44,196 nucleotides of DNA from Oscillospiraceae bacterium (GCA_022793675.1 JAAWDH010000014.1:1-44196); one strand, 5' to 3'. Counted from the stretch's first letter, positions 27,874 through 36,402 are shown. Numbers and translations: made by a program. Notes: generated by a model not told the origin, from the letters alone.

Positions 27874-28818
27874 TTACCAGAGCGAGTAATCGGTGAATTT
27901 GCGGGAAATGGCGTTTGCGCCGAAGGTCAGCGCTAGGTTGATGGCCGACATGAACAATCCGGAAGCTGCGCCCGAGCTGAACTTTCCGCCCAGCAGCCCC
28001 TCGCGGTAGACATAGGTGCCGATGACGTCGGCAGTCGAATAGGTGGAGGGGTTATACAGCAAGAGGATCATTTCGGTGCCGATGGACATCAGCCCGCCAA
28101 TGGCGAAAATCAGCTGGATGATGATCAGCGGCAGCATGAACGGCAGTGTCACGTACCAGATTTTTTTCAGCCGCCCCGCCCCGTCGAGGTCGGCCGCCTC
28201 ATAGAGGCTGGGATCAATTGAGGAGATGGAGGAAAGATAGAGGATGCTCCCCCAGCCGAAGGACTGCCATACGCAAGTCAGCGTATAGATCCAAGGGAAG
28301 GCGCTGGCTTTGGTGTTCCAGGCCTGGGCCGTCCCGCCCACGGCCATGACTAGCCGGTTGAGGATTCCGTCGGTGGCTGTAAAGGAAAGTACCATGCCCG
28401 CTACGACGACGGAGGAGATGAAGTAGGGGAGATAGCTGGCGGTCTGGACGAATTTTTTGAAGAAAGTGTCCTTCAGCTCATTTAAAAGCAGCGCAAAGGC
28501 AATCGGCACCCAGAACCCCATCCCCAGATTCATTAGGTTTAATACAAGCGTGTTTTTTACTATCCGGGCGAAGTAGTAGGAAGAGACGAAAGCTTTGAAA
28601 TGCTTTAGCCCCACCCATGCTGTCCCAGTCCCGAAAAACGGCGCGCCGGGCACATAATCCTGAAAGGCGATCAGCACCCCGTAAAGGGGTACGTACATGA
28701 AAATAATGATCAGCACCACTGTTGGGAACATAATCGCGTAAAGCTCCAGGTTTTCCCTGGCGCTGCGGCTCAGGCCCTTTTTGGGCAGAGCAGCCGCCTG
28801 CTGTTTGGCAAGATCCAA
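27874..28818 (-). CDS. CUT1 ABC transporter permease (LplB/YteP-like)
   Basis: 314 residues if TTG 28818 is the start: AGGAGG (28833-28828) stands nine bases upstream. Longer frames (ATG 28875, or 29010) have no ribosome site, and ATG 28875 lies inside the -10 box of the likely promoter. Six TM segments, starting with YAIMFPTVVLIIIFMYVPLYG, and the EAA loop SIDPSLYEAADLDGAGRLKKIWYVTLP. First gene of the run permease, permease, binding protein, AraC regulator. Length then fits the usual 300-320 residues of the family. Confidence 0.88.
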   Translation of the reverse strand: MDLAKQQAAALPKKGLSRSARENLELYAIMFPTVVLIIIFMYVPLYGVLIAFQDYVPGAPFFGTGTAWVGLKHFKAFVSSYYFARIVKNTLVLNLMNLGMGFWVPIAFALLLNELKDTFFKKFVQTASYLPYFISSVVVAGMVLSFTATDGILNRLVMAVGGTAQAWNTKASAFPWIYTLTCVWQSFGWGSILYLSSISSIDPSLYEAADLDGAGRLKKIWYVTLPFMLPLIIIQLIFAIGGLMSIGTEMILLLYNPSTYSTADVIGTYVYREGLLGGKFSSGAASGLFMSAINLALTFGANAISRKFTDYSLW

Positions 28819-28870
28819 AACCTGCACCCTCCTTTTTTGACGTCCAGTATGGGCGTCTTCCTTTTTGTTC

Positions 28871-28899
28871 ATCATAACACGGTTCTTGTCGAAAAACAA
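28871..28899 (-). promoter_or_regulatory. Likely promoter of the CUT1 operon
   Basis: Minus strand TTGTTT (28899-28894), 17-base spacer, TATGAT (28876-28871), about 53 bases before TTG 28818. AT-rich DNA upstream (28900-29000) could hold the AraC regulator's sites; I see no clear direct repeat. Confidence 0.55.
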
Positions 28900-29137
28900 C
28901 GCTACAATTTTTATCCTTTGCGCACAATTTTCTTTCAAAAGCAGAAATAGTTTGTGAAAATTGCGGAGGACAAGCCCTTTGCCAGTTTCTGTCCAGAAAT
29001 ACCGTTTCAAGGCAAGTGCGGGAAAATTGTGCAGCTGTTTTCTATTTTGTGTCCTTTCTGGATATTGCCAAAGGTTGGGGGATTGGCGAGGTTAGGGACC
29101 GGTTAAAGGCCTTTTTATACCGCTTAGCGAAAAAGAC

Positions 29138-29166
29138 TTGCAAACGGAGCCGTGCGGGGGTATACT
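29138..29166 (+). promoter_or_regulatory. Promoter of the LytTR/DUF3021 pair
   Basis: TTGCAA (29138-29143), 17-base spacer, TATACT (29161-29166), 26 bases before the start at 29192. Confidence 0.75.
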
Positions 29167-29191
29167 GTCAGCAAAAAGGAGGTGAGGTATT

Positions 29192-29629
29192 ATGCAGATT
29201 GAAATCCGCATCGACGCCGCCTGCCTTGAGCCGCGGGTTGAGGTTACTGCTGCGTCAGCGGAAGAGGCGGCTTCACTGGTGCGGCGGCTGTCTGAGGACG
29301 GGCCGCCGGTGCTGGCAGGTTTTTTGGACGGCGCTTTGGCCGTCTTAACTCCGGCGGAAATTATCCGGGTGTACACAGAGGGCGGTAAGGTGTTTGCTGT
29401 CTCTCCCAAGGGCATTTATACGCTGCGGCTGCGGCTTTACGAGGCCGAGGAGCGGTTGGAGCGGGAAGGGTTCATTCGCATTTCCAATGCGGAACTGGTT
29501 AACTTGAAAAAGACAGTGCGTTTTGACTTGAGCCTAGCCGGCACTATCTGCGTTTTGTTGGAAGATGGGACAGTCAGCTATGCTTCCCGGCGATTTGTGC
29601 CGAAAATCAAGAAAATTCTGGGATTATGA
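29192..29629 (+). CDS. LytTR-domain DNA-binding protein
   Basis: 145 residues. No receiver domain; the C-terminal two thirds form a LytTR DNA-binding domain: VLTPAEIIRVYTEGGKVFAV, GIYTLRLRLYEAEERL, GFIRISNAELVNLKKTVRFDL and YASRRFVPKIKKIL. Stand-alone LytTR proteins of this size are usually coupled to a DUF3021 membrane protein, which follows here 14 bases later, and the pair is thought to work as a membrane-linked regulatory unit controlling itself or a neighbour. AAGGAGGTGAGG precedes ATG. Confidence 0.9.
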   Translation: MQIEIRIDAACLEPRVEVTAASAEEAASLVRRLSEDGPPVLAGFLDGALAVLTPAEIIRVYTEGGKVFAVSPKGIYTLRLRLYEAEERLEREGFIRISNAELVNLKKTVRFDLSLAGTICVLLEDGTVSYASRRFVPKIKKILGL

Positions 29630-29643
29630 AGGGGGAACTATTT

Positions 29644-30108
29644 ATGAAACAGAAAATTTTCTGCCGTGCTGCGCTTGGCGCGCCGTTAGGGCTGGCCATC
29701 AGCTGGTGCATCGCCTTAATCGTTTCAGCTGTTGTGGGAGACGGGCAGTTTTACGCCGTTGTCCCCAGTATGGCGGCAGACTGCGGAAGCGAGTTCCGGG
29801 CGGTGCTGCTGCAGACGATGGCGTCAGCCTTTTATGGCGCGGTTTGGGGCGGCGCATCGGTAATTTGGGAGATAGAGCGCTGGAGCCTTACCCGGATGAC
29901 TTTTTCACACCTGGCGCTCTGTTCATTGGCGACGCTGCCGGTGGCTTGGCTGTCTCGCTGGATGCCGCACAGCTTTTGGGGAGCGGTCGGCTATTTCGGG
30001 TTGTTTTTTGTCATTTATGCCGCAGTTTGGCTGGGGCAATATTTACAGATGCGCCGTCGTTTAGATCAGATCAACCGGAAAATCCAACAGGACGGTTTGT
30101 CTGATTAA
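29644..30108 (+). CDS. DUF3021 membrane protein
   Basis: 154 residues from ATG 29644, which has AAGGGGG eight bases upstream; ATG 29626 overlaps the LytTR stop but lacks a site. Four TM segments at about 8-30, 50-75, 87-105 and 112-135, with a charged tail QMRRRLDQINRKIQQDG. This family is found almost only beside LytTR proteins and is believed to modulate them at the membrane; mechanism unknown. Confidence 0.85.
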   Translation: MKQKIFCRAALGAPLGLAISWCIALIVSAVVGDGQFYAVVPSMAADCGSEFRAVLLQTMASAFYGAVWGGASVIWEIERWSLTRMTFSHLALCSLATLPVAWLSRWMPHSFWGAVGYFGLFFVIYAAVWLGQYLQMRRRLDQINRKIQQDGLSD

Positions 30109-30191
30109 GGAATAAAACGGGGCGGCGTGTTTTACCTGTAGGGTTTTGTGACGGCGGGAGAAAAATTTCTTGCAAAATTTGCCCGCCTCTC

Positions 30192-30220
30192 TTGCTAAAA
30201 AGGGCGAAGCTTGCTATAAT
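30192..30220 (+). promoter_or_regulatory. Promoter of the RpiR-family regulator
   Basis: TTGCTA (30192-30197), 17-base spacer, TATAAT (30215-30220). The leader then contains a perfect 7-bp hairpin (TTGCCGC-loop-GCGGCAA, 30261-30278) just before the ribosome site at about 30281-30286. Confidence 0.85.
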
Positions 30221-30293
30221 ATCTATGGTAAAAGGGTTTCAGGAAAACTTAAAGAAAAAATTGCCGCTGCTGCGGCAAAACGGAGTGAACGCC

Positions 30294-31151
30294 ATGGATG
30301 TATTGGACAAGATTACCCAGATGCGCCCTACTTTTTCTAAAGGGCAGAAGCGTATAGCCGATTTTATTACCAGCCATGCCGACAAAGCGGCCTTTATGAC
30401 GGCGGCTCGGATGGGGGCCACAGTGGGCGTCAGCGAATCGACGGTGGTTCGTTTTGCTTACGAACTGGGTTTTGAGGGCTATCCGGAGCTGTCGCGGGCG
30501 CTGCAGCAGCTTATCCGGGTGCAGCTGACCTCGGTGCAGCGCATTTCGGTGACCAAAGACCGGATGGGGGAGGGCGATCTTCTGGAGAAGGCATTCTCGT
30601 ATGATATGGATAAAATCCGCCGGACGATGGAGGAAACTTCCCGCGCTGATTTCCAGGCGGCGGCCGAAAGCATTGCAGCCGCGCGGAATATTTATGTAAT
30701 AGGCGACCGCAGCGCCGGGGCGCTCGCTTATTTTATTGAATATTATTTTGGGCTGATGTTCAACAATGTTCGTCGGGTACACACCTCTTCCACTAGCGAG
30801 CTTTACGAGCAAATGGTACGGGTAGGTCCGAAAGATGTGCTTATTGGCATCAGCTTCCCGCGTTATTCTACGCTGACTGTCCGTGCCTGCCGCTTTGCTG
30901 CTGACGCCGGCGCAACCGTTGTCGCTGTCACCGACGGCCCAGCTTCCCCGTTGGGGAAAATGGCCAACCACCTGCTGGCCGCCCGCAGTGATATGACTTC
31001 TTTCGTCGATTCCCTTGCCGCCCCTTTCAGCCTTGTCAACGCCCTTATTGTCGCCGTTGGCCTGCAAAAAGAGGACGAAGTCCGCAACACTTTCGAGCGC
31101 CTTGAGGGAATCTGGTCCGAGTACCACGTCTACCAGGGGCCTTCCTCTTAA
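30294..31151 (+). CDS. RpiR/MurR-family transcriptional regulator
   Basis: 285 residues from ATG 30294 (GGAGTG seven bases upstream); the longer frame starting 30192 would begin in the -35 box. N-terminal HTH_6: FSKGQKRIADFITSHADKAAFMTAARMGATVGVSESTVVRFAYELGFEGYPEL. C-terminal SIS domain from about 120 (ARNIYVIGDRSAGALAYFIEYY, DVLIGISFPRYS), which binds phosphosugars. Known relatives control amino-sugar, ribose or sialic acid use; the ligand here is unknown. No sugar operon is directly attached; a repeat copy and addA follow. Confidence 0.92.
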   Translation: MDVLDKITQMRPTFSKGQKRIADFITSHADKAAFMTAARMGATVGVSESTVVRFAYELGFEGYPELSRALQQLIRVQLTSVQRISVTKDRMGEGDLLEKAFSYDMDKIRRTMEETSRADFQAAAESIAAARNIYVIGDRSAGALAYFIEYYFGLMFNNVRRVHTSSTSELYEQMVRVGPKDVLIGISFPRYSTLTVRACRFAADAGATVVAVTDGPASPLGKMANHLLAARSDMTSFVDSLAAPFSLVNALIVAVGLQKEDEVRNTFERLEGIWSEYHVYQGPSS

Positions 31152-31154
31152 GTT

Positions 31155-31281
31155 ACGGGGGTACGAGGAGTACGGGGGTTACGAGGGGTACGGGTCGCTT
31201 TTGAAAAAGCTCCGCAAAACTTTTAATCGCCAGGGTACCTGTCGACACAAATTTACACGCCTACTGCGTCGACAAGCAGGC
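31155..31281 (+). repeat. Dispersed intergenic repeat, copy D
   Basis: Begins right after the RpiR stop with three GGGGTACGAG-type units, then GGTCGCTTTTGAAAAAGC, TCCGCAAAACTTTTAATCGCCAGGGTACC, and a CTGTCGACAC/GCGTCGACAAG inverted pair (SalI-like GTCGAC cores) enclosing AAATTTACACGCCTA. It ends 20 bases before the addA start, close to its ribosome site. Confidence 0.8.
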
Positions 31282-31300
31282 GGAAAGGGGGATTGGAAAG

Positions 31301-34300
31301 GTGGAAAAGAAATGGACCAAACAGCAGGCTGACGCGATAGAGGCGCGGGGCGGCGGCTTGCTGATATCAGCGGCCGCGGGGAGCGGCAAGACTGCGGTAC
31401 TGACTGAGCGGATTATCCGGCGGCTGGTCGACCGCAGCGACCCTACGGATGCTGACCGCTTTCTGGTGGTGACGTTTACCCGCGCTGCCGCCGCAGAGAT
31501 GCGCAGCCGTATCGGCGACCGTTTGCGGGAACTGATCCGGCGAAGTCCGGACGACCTTTTTTTGCAGCGCCAGCTGACGTTGTTGCAGCAGACTTTAATC
31601 TGTACGATGGACTCCTTTTTCCTGAATTTGGCTAAGGAGAATTTTGAACGGCTGGGCATTTCCCAGAACCTGCGGGTTGCCGACGAAGCGATGCTGTCGA
31701 CGATGACGGCCGACTGTTTAGAGGCGCTATTGGAGGAAAGTTACCAGCAACCCACCGACGGCTTTTTGGCGCTGGTGCGCAGCTTCAGCGACGAAAATGA
31801 CCGTATGCTGTCGGCGGAGGTGCTGCGGCTTTACAAAAAGCTGCGTTCGCTGCCCTATCCCCGCCGCTGGATGGACGAACAGCTTGCGCTTTACCGCGAC
31901 CCGCCGCCTGCGGATAAAAGCGCTTGGGGTGAAATCCTGCTGAAAGAGGCCGAGGACGCCCTTAGGCGGGGGATGTCAGCCGCCCGCCAGGCAATCGCCT
32001 GCGCGTCGGCTGACCCAGTACTGCAAAAACAGTACCTGCCGGCGCTGTCGGACGACCTTGCGGCGCTACAGGATGCCCATGCGGCGCTGCGGAGCGGCTG
32101 GGACGCGGCAGTGAAGGCTGTGCAGGGCGTTTCTTTTGGGCGCTTGGGACCAGCCAGGGGCTGCGATCCTGCTTTGAAGGAACGGGCTTCTGGGCTGCGC
32201 GACCAGGTGAAGGAGGAGTTGAAAACAGCCCAGGCGGCGCTGCTTTGTACGGAAGCGGAGTACCGAGAAGACATGGCTATGCTGGCGCCCCAGGTTGAAG
32301 CGCTGTTTGGGCTGACCTGGGGACTATGGCAGCGGATTGACCGCGCCAAGGCTGACGCCGCTGTCGCCGATTTTTCTGACTTCGCTTATTTGGCGCTGCA
32401 GCTTTTGGCTGATGCGGACGGGAACCCAACGCCTTTTGCGAAAGAATATGCCGAACGATTTGATGAGATCCTGTTGGATGAATACCAAGACACCAACCAA
32501 ATGCAGGATCTGATTTTCTCCTGTATTTCCAAGGGTGGGCAGAACCTTTTCCTCGTCGGCGACCTGAAACAAAGCATCTACCGCTTCCGCTCAGCCAGCC
32601 CAGAAGTGTTTATGGAGAAAAAAGACCGCTTTGCCCTTTACGACGGCACGCATTTTCCAGCGCTGCTTCCGCTGTCAAGCAACTTCCGTTCCCGGCGGGA
32701 AATCACTGAGGCGGTCAACTACATCTTTTCTAAAACGATGTCACGGCAGGTGGGGAATGTCGATTATAACGGCCAGGAGCAGCTTAACTGCGGCGCGTCC
32801 TGGTACCCGCCGCTGCCGGAAAGCAGCGCGCCGGCGGTGTCGCTTTTGCTTGTCGATCTGCCCCAGGACGACGGGGACGAAGAACCGCGCGTCCTTAGCG
32901 AGGCGAGGGCCGCCGCCGCCAAAATCAAAGAAATGATCCAAAACGGCGAGCCTGTCACCGAAAACGGCAGCCTGCGGCCTTGCCGAGGCGGGGATTTTGC
33001 GCTGCTGATGCGCAGCGGCCGGGACACTGCCCAAATTTACGCTTCTGCTTTAAAGGAAGAAGGCGTCGACGCTGTCCTTTCGGCTTCTGAGGGCTACTTT
33101 TCCTCCCGCGAGGTGATGCTGATGGTAAGTCTTCTGCGGGTGCTGGATAACCCTTTGCTGGATATCCCGATGGCGGCGGTGCTGCTGTCCCCCGTATTCG
33201 GCTTTGACTGTGACCAGGTAGCAGCGTTGTCGGCAGATTGGCCAGAACAGAGCCTCTATGGCGCGCTCATCCGCCAAAGCGCCGGCCGCAACCCCGAAAA
33301 AGCCGCCAAAGCTTCGGCCTTCCTTTCCCTTTTCGGCAGCCTGCGGACAAAGGCGGCTTCGATGGGTATTGGCCAGTTCATCCAATATGTTTATGATGCT
33401 ACCGATTTTGTCGAGGTTATGAACCGCTTTTCTGATTCAGCTGCCCGGGAGGCCAACCTCCGCCTGCTTTTGAAATATGCCGGCGATTACGCCGCCAGCG
33501 GCAGCAGCGAGCTTTCCGGCTTTGTTGCTTACCTGGACGCCTTGATGGAGCGCGGCGAGGATTTTGAGGCTGCCAACCCCTCTCCGCAAACCGACGAATC
33601 CGTACAGCTTATGACTATCCATCGTTCCAAAGGATTGCAGTTCCCGATTGTAGTGCTGGCCAACTGCGGTAAGCGGCACAACTTGCGGGATTTGAACGAC
33701 CCCGTCGCCGCCAGCGCTACGGTGGGCTTCGGCATGAAGCGGGTAGATCGCGACAAGCTGCAAAGCTTCCCGACGCTGCCGCTGCAGGCCATTCGCTGCA
33801 AGGAACGCCAAGACCTGGTCTCGGAGGAAATGCGGCTTTTGTATGTCGCCCTGACCCGGGCCGAGGAGCGCCTGTTGATTGTTTGCAGCGACAACAAAAT
33901 GCCGAACTCCCTGCAAAGCCTTTCCGGGCAGTTCGACAGCGCAGGGGCCTATCCGCCCGAAAGCGCCGCCCAGGCGAAGCGCTATAGCGACTGGCTACTG
34001 GCGGCATTACTTCAGCATCCTGACTGCCGGGCGCTGAAGCTCCATTATGGGTTGGACCTCCCTGAAGCGGCCGCCAGTTTCCCACTGGGGACCTGCCTAG
34101 TAAAGCAGCTCCCCGCACCTGCCCCCAAAGGGCAAAAAACTGTGCCCGCCGCCAATCCCGTATTAGTCGCCGAGCTGGAAAAGCGGGTAAATTGGCGCTA
34201 TCCTCATCCTGCCGACACCCATACTCCCGCCAAAACTGCCGTTACCCGCATCGCTCACCATGGGATACTGCCGGAACTTTCTCCGCCGGCTTTTGCCCGC

Positions 34301-34819
34301 GAGCAGGGTTTTACTGCTTCGGAAAAAGGCAGTATCTTCCATCGGGCGCTGCAGTTCGCCGACTTCCGGGCTGGGGCCTTCGACCCCGAGGAAGAGCTTA
34401 TGCGCCTTACCACTGGCGGTTGGCTCACCAAAGCCGAAAGCGAGTCCATCGACAAGGAAGAATTTGCCGACTTTTTCCAGTCCTCCCTGATGGCGCGGAT
34501 GCTGCGGGCAGAAAAGCTTCTGCGGGAATTCCGCTTTTTTGACCAGATTCCCGCTTCAAAGGCTGGTTTTGAAGGCAGCGGACAGGTGTTGGTACAGGGG
34601 ATCGCCGACTGTGTTATGATTGAAAAAGGCAAAGCCGTTATCATCGATTTTAAAACCGACCGGGTAAATCACGTTGGAAAACTCGCCGAGCGTTATCGCA
34701 GCCAGCTGGACCTTTACCGCCAAGCATTGGAAAAGGCATTTCCAAAAGGTGTAGCTGGCTGTCTGATTTATTCTACCTGCCTGCGCCAAACGGTCGACCC
34801 TTTTGTAAATACGAAGTAG
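31301..34819 (+). CDS. addA: ATP-dependent helicase/nuclease subunit AddA
   Basis: 1172 residues. UvrD/Rep-type helicase with a C-terminal RecB-like nuclease; with AddB it resects double-strand breaks to Chi-like sites. Walker A AAGSGKT (25-31), VVTFTRAAAAEMRSRI, LLDEYQDTNQMQ (Walker B), LVGDLKQSIYRFRSA, MTIHRSKGLQFPIVVLANC and LLYVALTRAEERLLIV are superfamily 1 motifs. Nuclease motif at the end: VQGIADCVMIEKGKAVIIDFKTDRV with YRSQLDLYRQALE. Length is slightly under the B. subtilis protein (about 1230). Start GTG 31301 has AAAGGGGG ten bases upstream; ATG 31312 with AAAGGTGG is a fair alternative. addB is not adjacent, although the two usually form an operon. Confidence 0.95.
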   Translation: MEKKWTKQQADAIEARGGGLLISAAAGSGKTAVLTERIIRRLVDRSDPTDADRFLVVTFTRAAAAEMRSRIGDRLRELIRRSPDDLFLQRQLTLLQQTLICTMDSFFLNLAKENFERLGISQNLRVADEAMLSTMTADCLEALLEESYQQPTDGFLALVRSFSDENDRMLSAEVLRLYKKLRSLPYPRRWMDEQLALYRDPPPADKSAWGEILLKEAEDALRRGMSAARQAIACASADPVLQKQYLPALSDDLAALQDAHAALRSGWDAAVKAVQGVSFGRLGPARGCDPALKERASGLRDQVKEELKTAQAALLCTEAEYREDMAMLAPQVEALFGLTWGLWQRIDRAKADAAVADFSDFAYLALQLLADADGNPTPFAKEYAERFDEILLDEYQDTNQMQDLIFSCISKGGQNLFLVGDLKQSIYRFRSASPEVFMEKKDRFALYDGTHFPALLPLSSNFRSRREITEAVNYIFSKTMSRQVGNVDYNGQEQLNCGASWYPPLPESSAPAVSLLLVDLPQDDGDEEPRVLSEARAAAAKIKEMIQNGEPVTENGSLRPCRGGDFALLMRSGRDTAQIYASALKEEGVDAVLSASEGYFSSREVMLMVSLLRVLDNPLLDIPMAAVLLSPVFGFDCDQVAALSADWPEQSLYGALIRQSAGRNPEKAAKASAFLSLFGSLRTKAASMGIGQFIQYVYDATDFVEVMNRFSDSAAREANLRLLLKYAGDYAASGSSELSGFVAYLDALMERGEDFEAANPSPQTDESVQLMTIHRSKGLQFPIVVLANCGKRHNLRDLNDPVAASATVGFGMKRVDRDKLQSFPTLPLQAIRCKERQDLVSEEMRLLYVALTRAEERLLIVCSDNKMPNSLQSLSGQFDSAGAYPPESAAQAKRYSDWLLAALLQHPDCRALKLHYGLDLPEAAASFPLGTCLVKQLPAPAPKGQKTVPAANPVLVAELEKRVNWRYPHPADTHTPAKTAVTRIAHHGILPELSPPAFAREQGFTASEKGSIFHRALQFADFRAGAFDPEEELMRLTTGGWLTKAESESIDKEEFADFFQSSLMARMLRAEKLLREFRFFDQIPASKAGFEGSGQVLVQGIADCVMIEKGKAVIIDFKTDRVNHVGKLAERYRSQLDLYRQALEKAFPKGVAGCLIYSTCLRQTVDPFVNTK

Positions 34820-34828
34820 CCGCCGAAA

Positions 34829-34938
34829 GGCGCTGCCAGCTCTTTTTGGCTGGCAGCGCCGCACTGACGCGGGCGGGGCGCGAAGCGCCCCGCTATGACA
34901 CGCTGCGTAAGCAGTGTGAAGGCCGTGCGCACGGCCTT
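34829..34938. repeat. Four consecutive hairpins after addA
   Basis: Hairpin 1: arms 34829-34840/34849-34860 (12 bp perfect). Hairpin 2: 34873-34881/34885-34893 (9 bp, GAA loop). Hairpin 3: 34899-34906/34911-34918 (8 bp with one GU, GUAA loop). Hairpin 4: 34919-34938, AAGGCCGT-GCGC-ACGGCCTT. The first may end addA transcription but lacks a T-tract. Together they leave few unpaired bases in 110. Confidence 0.75.
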
Positions 34939-34939
34939 T

Positions 34940-35160
34940 CCCGGTTCTGCGCCAACCTTCCCTAAGACAAACCCGTACCTCCGGAGCCAAGTAAGGCGCG
35001 GCTGTCCGCCTGCTAAAGTCCGTACAACTTTCTAGCGGGGAGGTAAGCGCCATCAGCTTCCGCAGCGAAACAGCAGCGGGGTATTACAAAACAAGCCGCA
35101 TAAACGCTCCGTTCGTCTGAGGGAGCCCCGAGGGATACCTCCCTCGGGCGCGCTTTTTTG
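34940..35160 (+). ncRNA. Candidate structured RNA with intrinsic terminator, class unknown
   Basis: No credible gene covers this stretch. It has GGCG..CGCC, CCGC..GCGG and GCTCC..GGGAGC pairings, a CTGCTAAAGT/ACTTTCTAGCGG near-complement, and ends in a strong terminator: perfect 9-bp arms 35127-35135 and 35140-35148, then CGCGCTTTTTT. A terminator about 220 bases after the last hairpin, with no reading frame between, suggests a small RNA. I find none of the signature sequences of tmRNA, RNase P or SRP RNA; 6S RNA is not excluded. The minus-strand frame here is a poor alternative (see rejected). Confidence 0.35.
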
Positions 35161-35246
35161 CCTACTTTGTTGTCGCGTGACAACAAAGTAGGTCGTCATA
35201 TCGGGGCGAAACCCGATTTTAATGCAGGAGCGCCCGCAGGCGCTCC
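35161..35246. repeat. Three further perfect hairpins before the methyltransferase gene
   Basis: Arms 35161-35174/35179-35192 (14 bp perfect, loop GCGT); 35200-35205/35212-35217 followed by TTTT (a weak terminator); 35227-35234/35239-35246 (8 bp, loop CGCA). With the features before it the 469-bp interval 34820-35288 holds eight or more hairpins and no gene. Confidence 0.8.
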
Positions 35247-35288
35247 ATCCTTATAAATTCCAAAAAAAAACAACAAAGGAGAACTTCT

Positions 35289-36284
35289 GTGAACGAATAC
35301 CTTTCCAGCTTTGTCACCGGCTTTGCCGAAATCATATCAGACAAGCTGCCGCAGCTGCTGCCTGGTACGAAAATCCTCGGCGTTTGGGACGGGCTTGTTT
35401 ATTACCGCTATCCTGGCGACTTCAAAAAGCTGAAAACTATCCCTTTTCTGAACAACACCTTTGCTGTGCTGCAATTTTTCCCCAAAAAGCCCGCCTTTGC
35501 CGCCATGGTGTCAGCAGCTGAAAAAGGCAGGTTCCACTGTCTCATTGACCGGGGAAGTTTCCGTGTGCGCTTTTCTAAAGAAAACCAGTTTGCCAGCGTG
35601 CCCAAAGCGTTGGCTGTCCGGGCGGAAAACGCTGTCCGGAATACAACCCGGCTGCGGGTTGATCGTGTCTCGCCGCAAACCGAGTTCTGGTACTTGATCC
35701 GGCGGGAAGGGATGGGCTTTTACGGCCAGCTTCTCCATAAGCGGGAGTCTACTGAGAAAAACCTCGCCCAAGGGGAGCTGCGCCCAGAATTCGCCTACCT
35801 AATGTGCTGCTGCGCGCAGCTGGGGAAGGAAAGCATCGTCTGCGACCCCTTCTGTGGTTTTGGCGGCATTGCCAAACAGTTAGCCAAAAGCTTTCCTTTC
35901 CGCAAACTCTTATTGTCAGACATTGACGGCGGGAAAATTGTCCGTCTGCAGGAGGAGGCGCTGGGTAAAAACAGCCGCGTGAACCTCAGCCGTGCCGATG
36001 CATTGTCCTTAACAGAGATTCCCGACCAGACAATTGACCTGATTATTACCGACCCGCCTTGGGGGTATTATGAACAGATCGACGACATCGGTTCTTTTTA
36101 TGATGAGATGTTGCAAAGCTTCTCTCGAGTGCTGAAAAAAGGCGGGGCAGCGGTGGTGCTGTCGGCACGCAAGGCGGAACTGGAAGCATCCGCCCAAAAA
36201 GGCGGGGTTCCTTTATATCGTCGGATCGATACCTTGGTCAACGGCAAGAAAGCCGCCGTTTTTGTCCTTTACTGTCAATCTTAA
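35289..36284 (+). CDS. TRM11-like SAM-dependent RNA methyltransferase
   Basis: 331 residues. The C-terminal half is a class I methyltransferase: FCGFGGIAKQLAKSFPF binds S-adenosylmethionine (with CDPFCGFGG as motif I), LLLSDIDGG is motif II, and LIITDPPWGYYEQ carries the (N/D)PPW catalytic motif of N2-guanine or N6-adenine modifying enzymes. FYGQLLHKRESTEKNLAQGELRPEFAYLM is the block that precedes it in TRM11/TrmN proteins. The N-terminal half (1-120) is a poorly recognised, possibly THUMP- or RNA-binding region. Probable tRNA modifying enzyme; a DNA methyltransferase is less likely. GTG start with AAAGGAG seven bases upstream. Confidence 0.8.
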   Translation: MNEYLSSFVTGFAEIISDKLPQLLPGTKILGVWDGLVYYRYPGDFKKLKTIPFLNNTFAVLQFFPKKPAFAAMVSAAEKGRFHCLIDRGSFRVRFSKENQFASVPKALAVRAENAVRNTTRLRVDRVSPQTEFWYLIRREGMGFYGQLLHKRESTEKNLAQGELRPEFAYLMCCCAQLGKESIVCDPFCGFGGIAKQLAKSFPFRKLLLSDIDGGKIVRLQEEALGKNSRVNLSRADALSLTEIPDQTIDLIITDPPWGYYEQIDDIGSFYDEMLQSFSRVLKKGGAAVVLSARKAELEASAQKGGVPLYRRIDTLVNGKKAAVFVLYCQS

Positions 36285-36325
36285 TGCAATTAGCAGTAGG
36301 CCGTTTAGCAAAAAAAGCGTGTTAT

Positions 36326-36350
36326 GCGGCAGCAGCCCCAATGCTGCCGC
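36326..36350 (+). terminator. Hairpin terminator after the methyltransferase gene
   Basis: GCGGCAGCA (36326-36334) pairs perfectly with TGCTGCCGC (36342-36350); followed by TCTTACTGTATT, a weak T-tract. Confidence 0.6.
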
Positions 36351-36402
36351 TCTTACTGTATTCATAAAACGGCACAAAATTTCGTTTTATCCTTCTTAGG
36401 CC

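Noticed and set aside
28819-29010. Long N-terminal extension of the first CUT1 permease
   Set aside because: No ribosome site at 29010 or 28875, the latter lies in the -10 box, and AGGAGG stands before TTG 28818. I am less sure here because TTG is a rare start.
29016-29348. Plus-strand frame before the LytTR gene
   Set aside because: Overlaps the LytTR gene out of frame and spans its promoter; no ribosome site.
30192-30293. Longer start for the RpiR regulator
   Set aside because: It would begin in the -35 box; ATG 30294 has a proper ribosome site and gives the usual family length.
34556-35053. 165-residue minus-strand reading frame over the addA end and hairpin region
   Set aside because: It overlaps the conserved AddA nuclease domain antisense and runs through several perfect hairpins; composition is Arg/Ala/Pro-rich as in shadow frames. 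No convincing ribosome site.
34829-35246. CRISPR array
   Set aside because: The stems differ from each other and there is no regular repeat-spacer spacing and no cas gene in the window.
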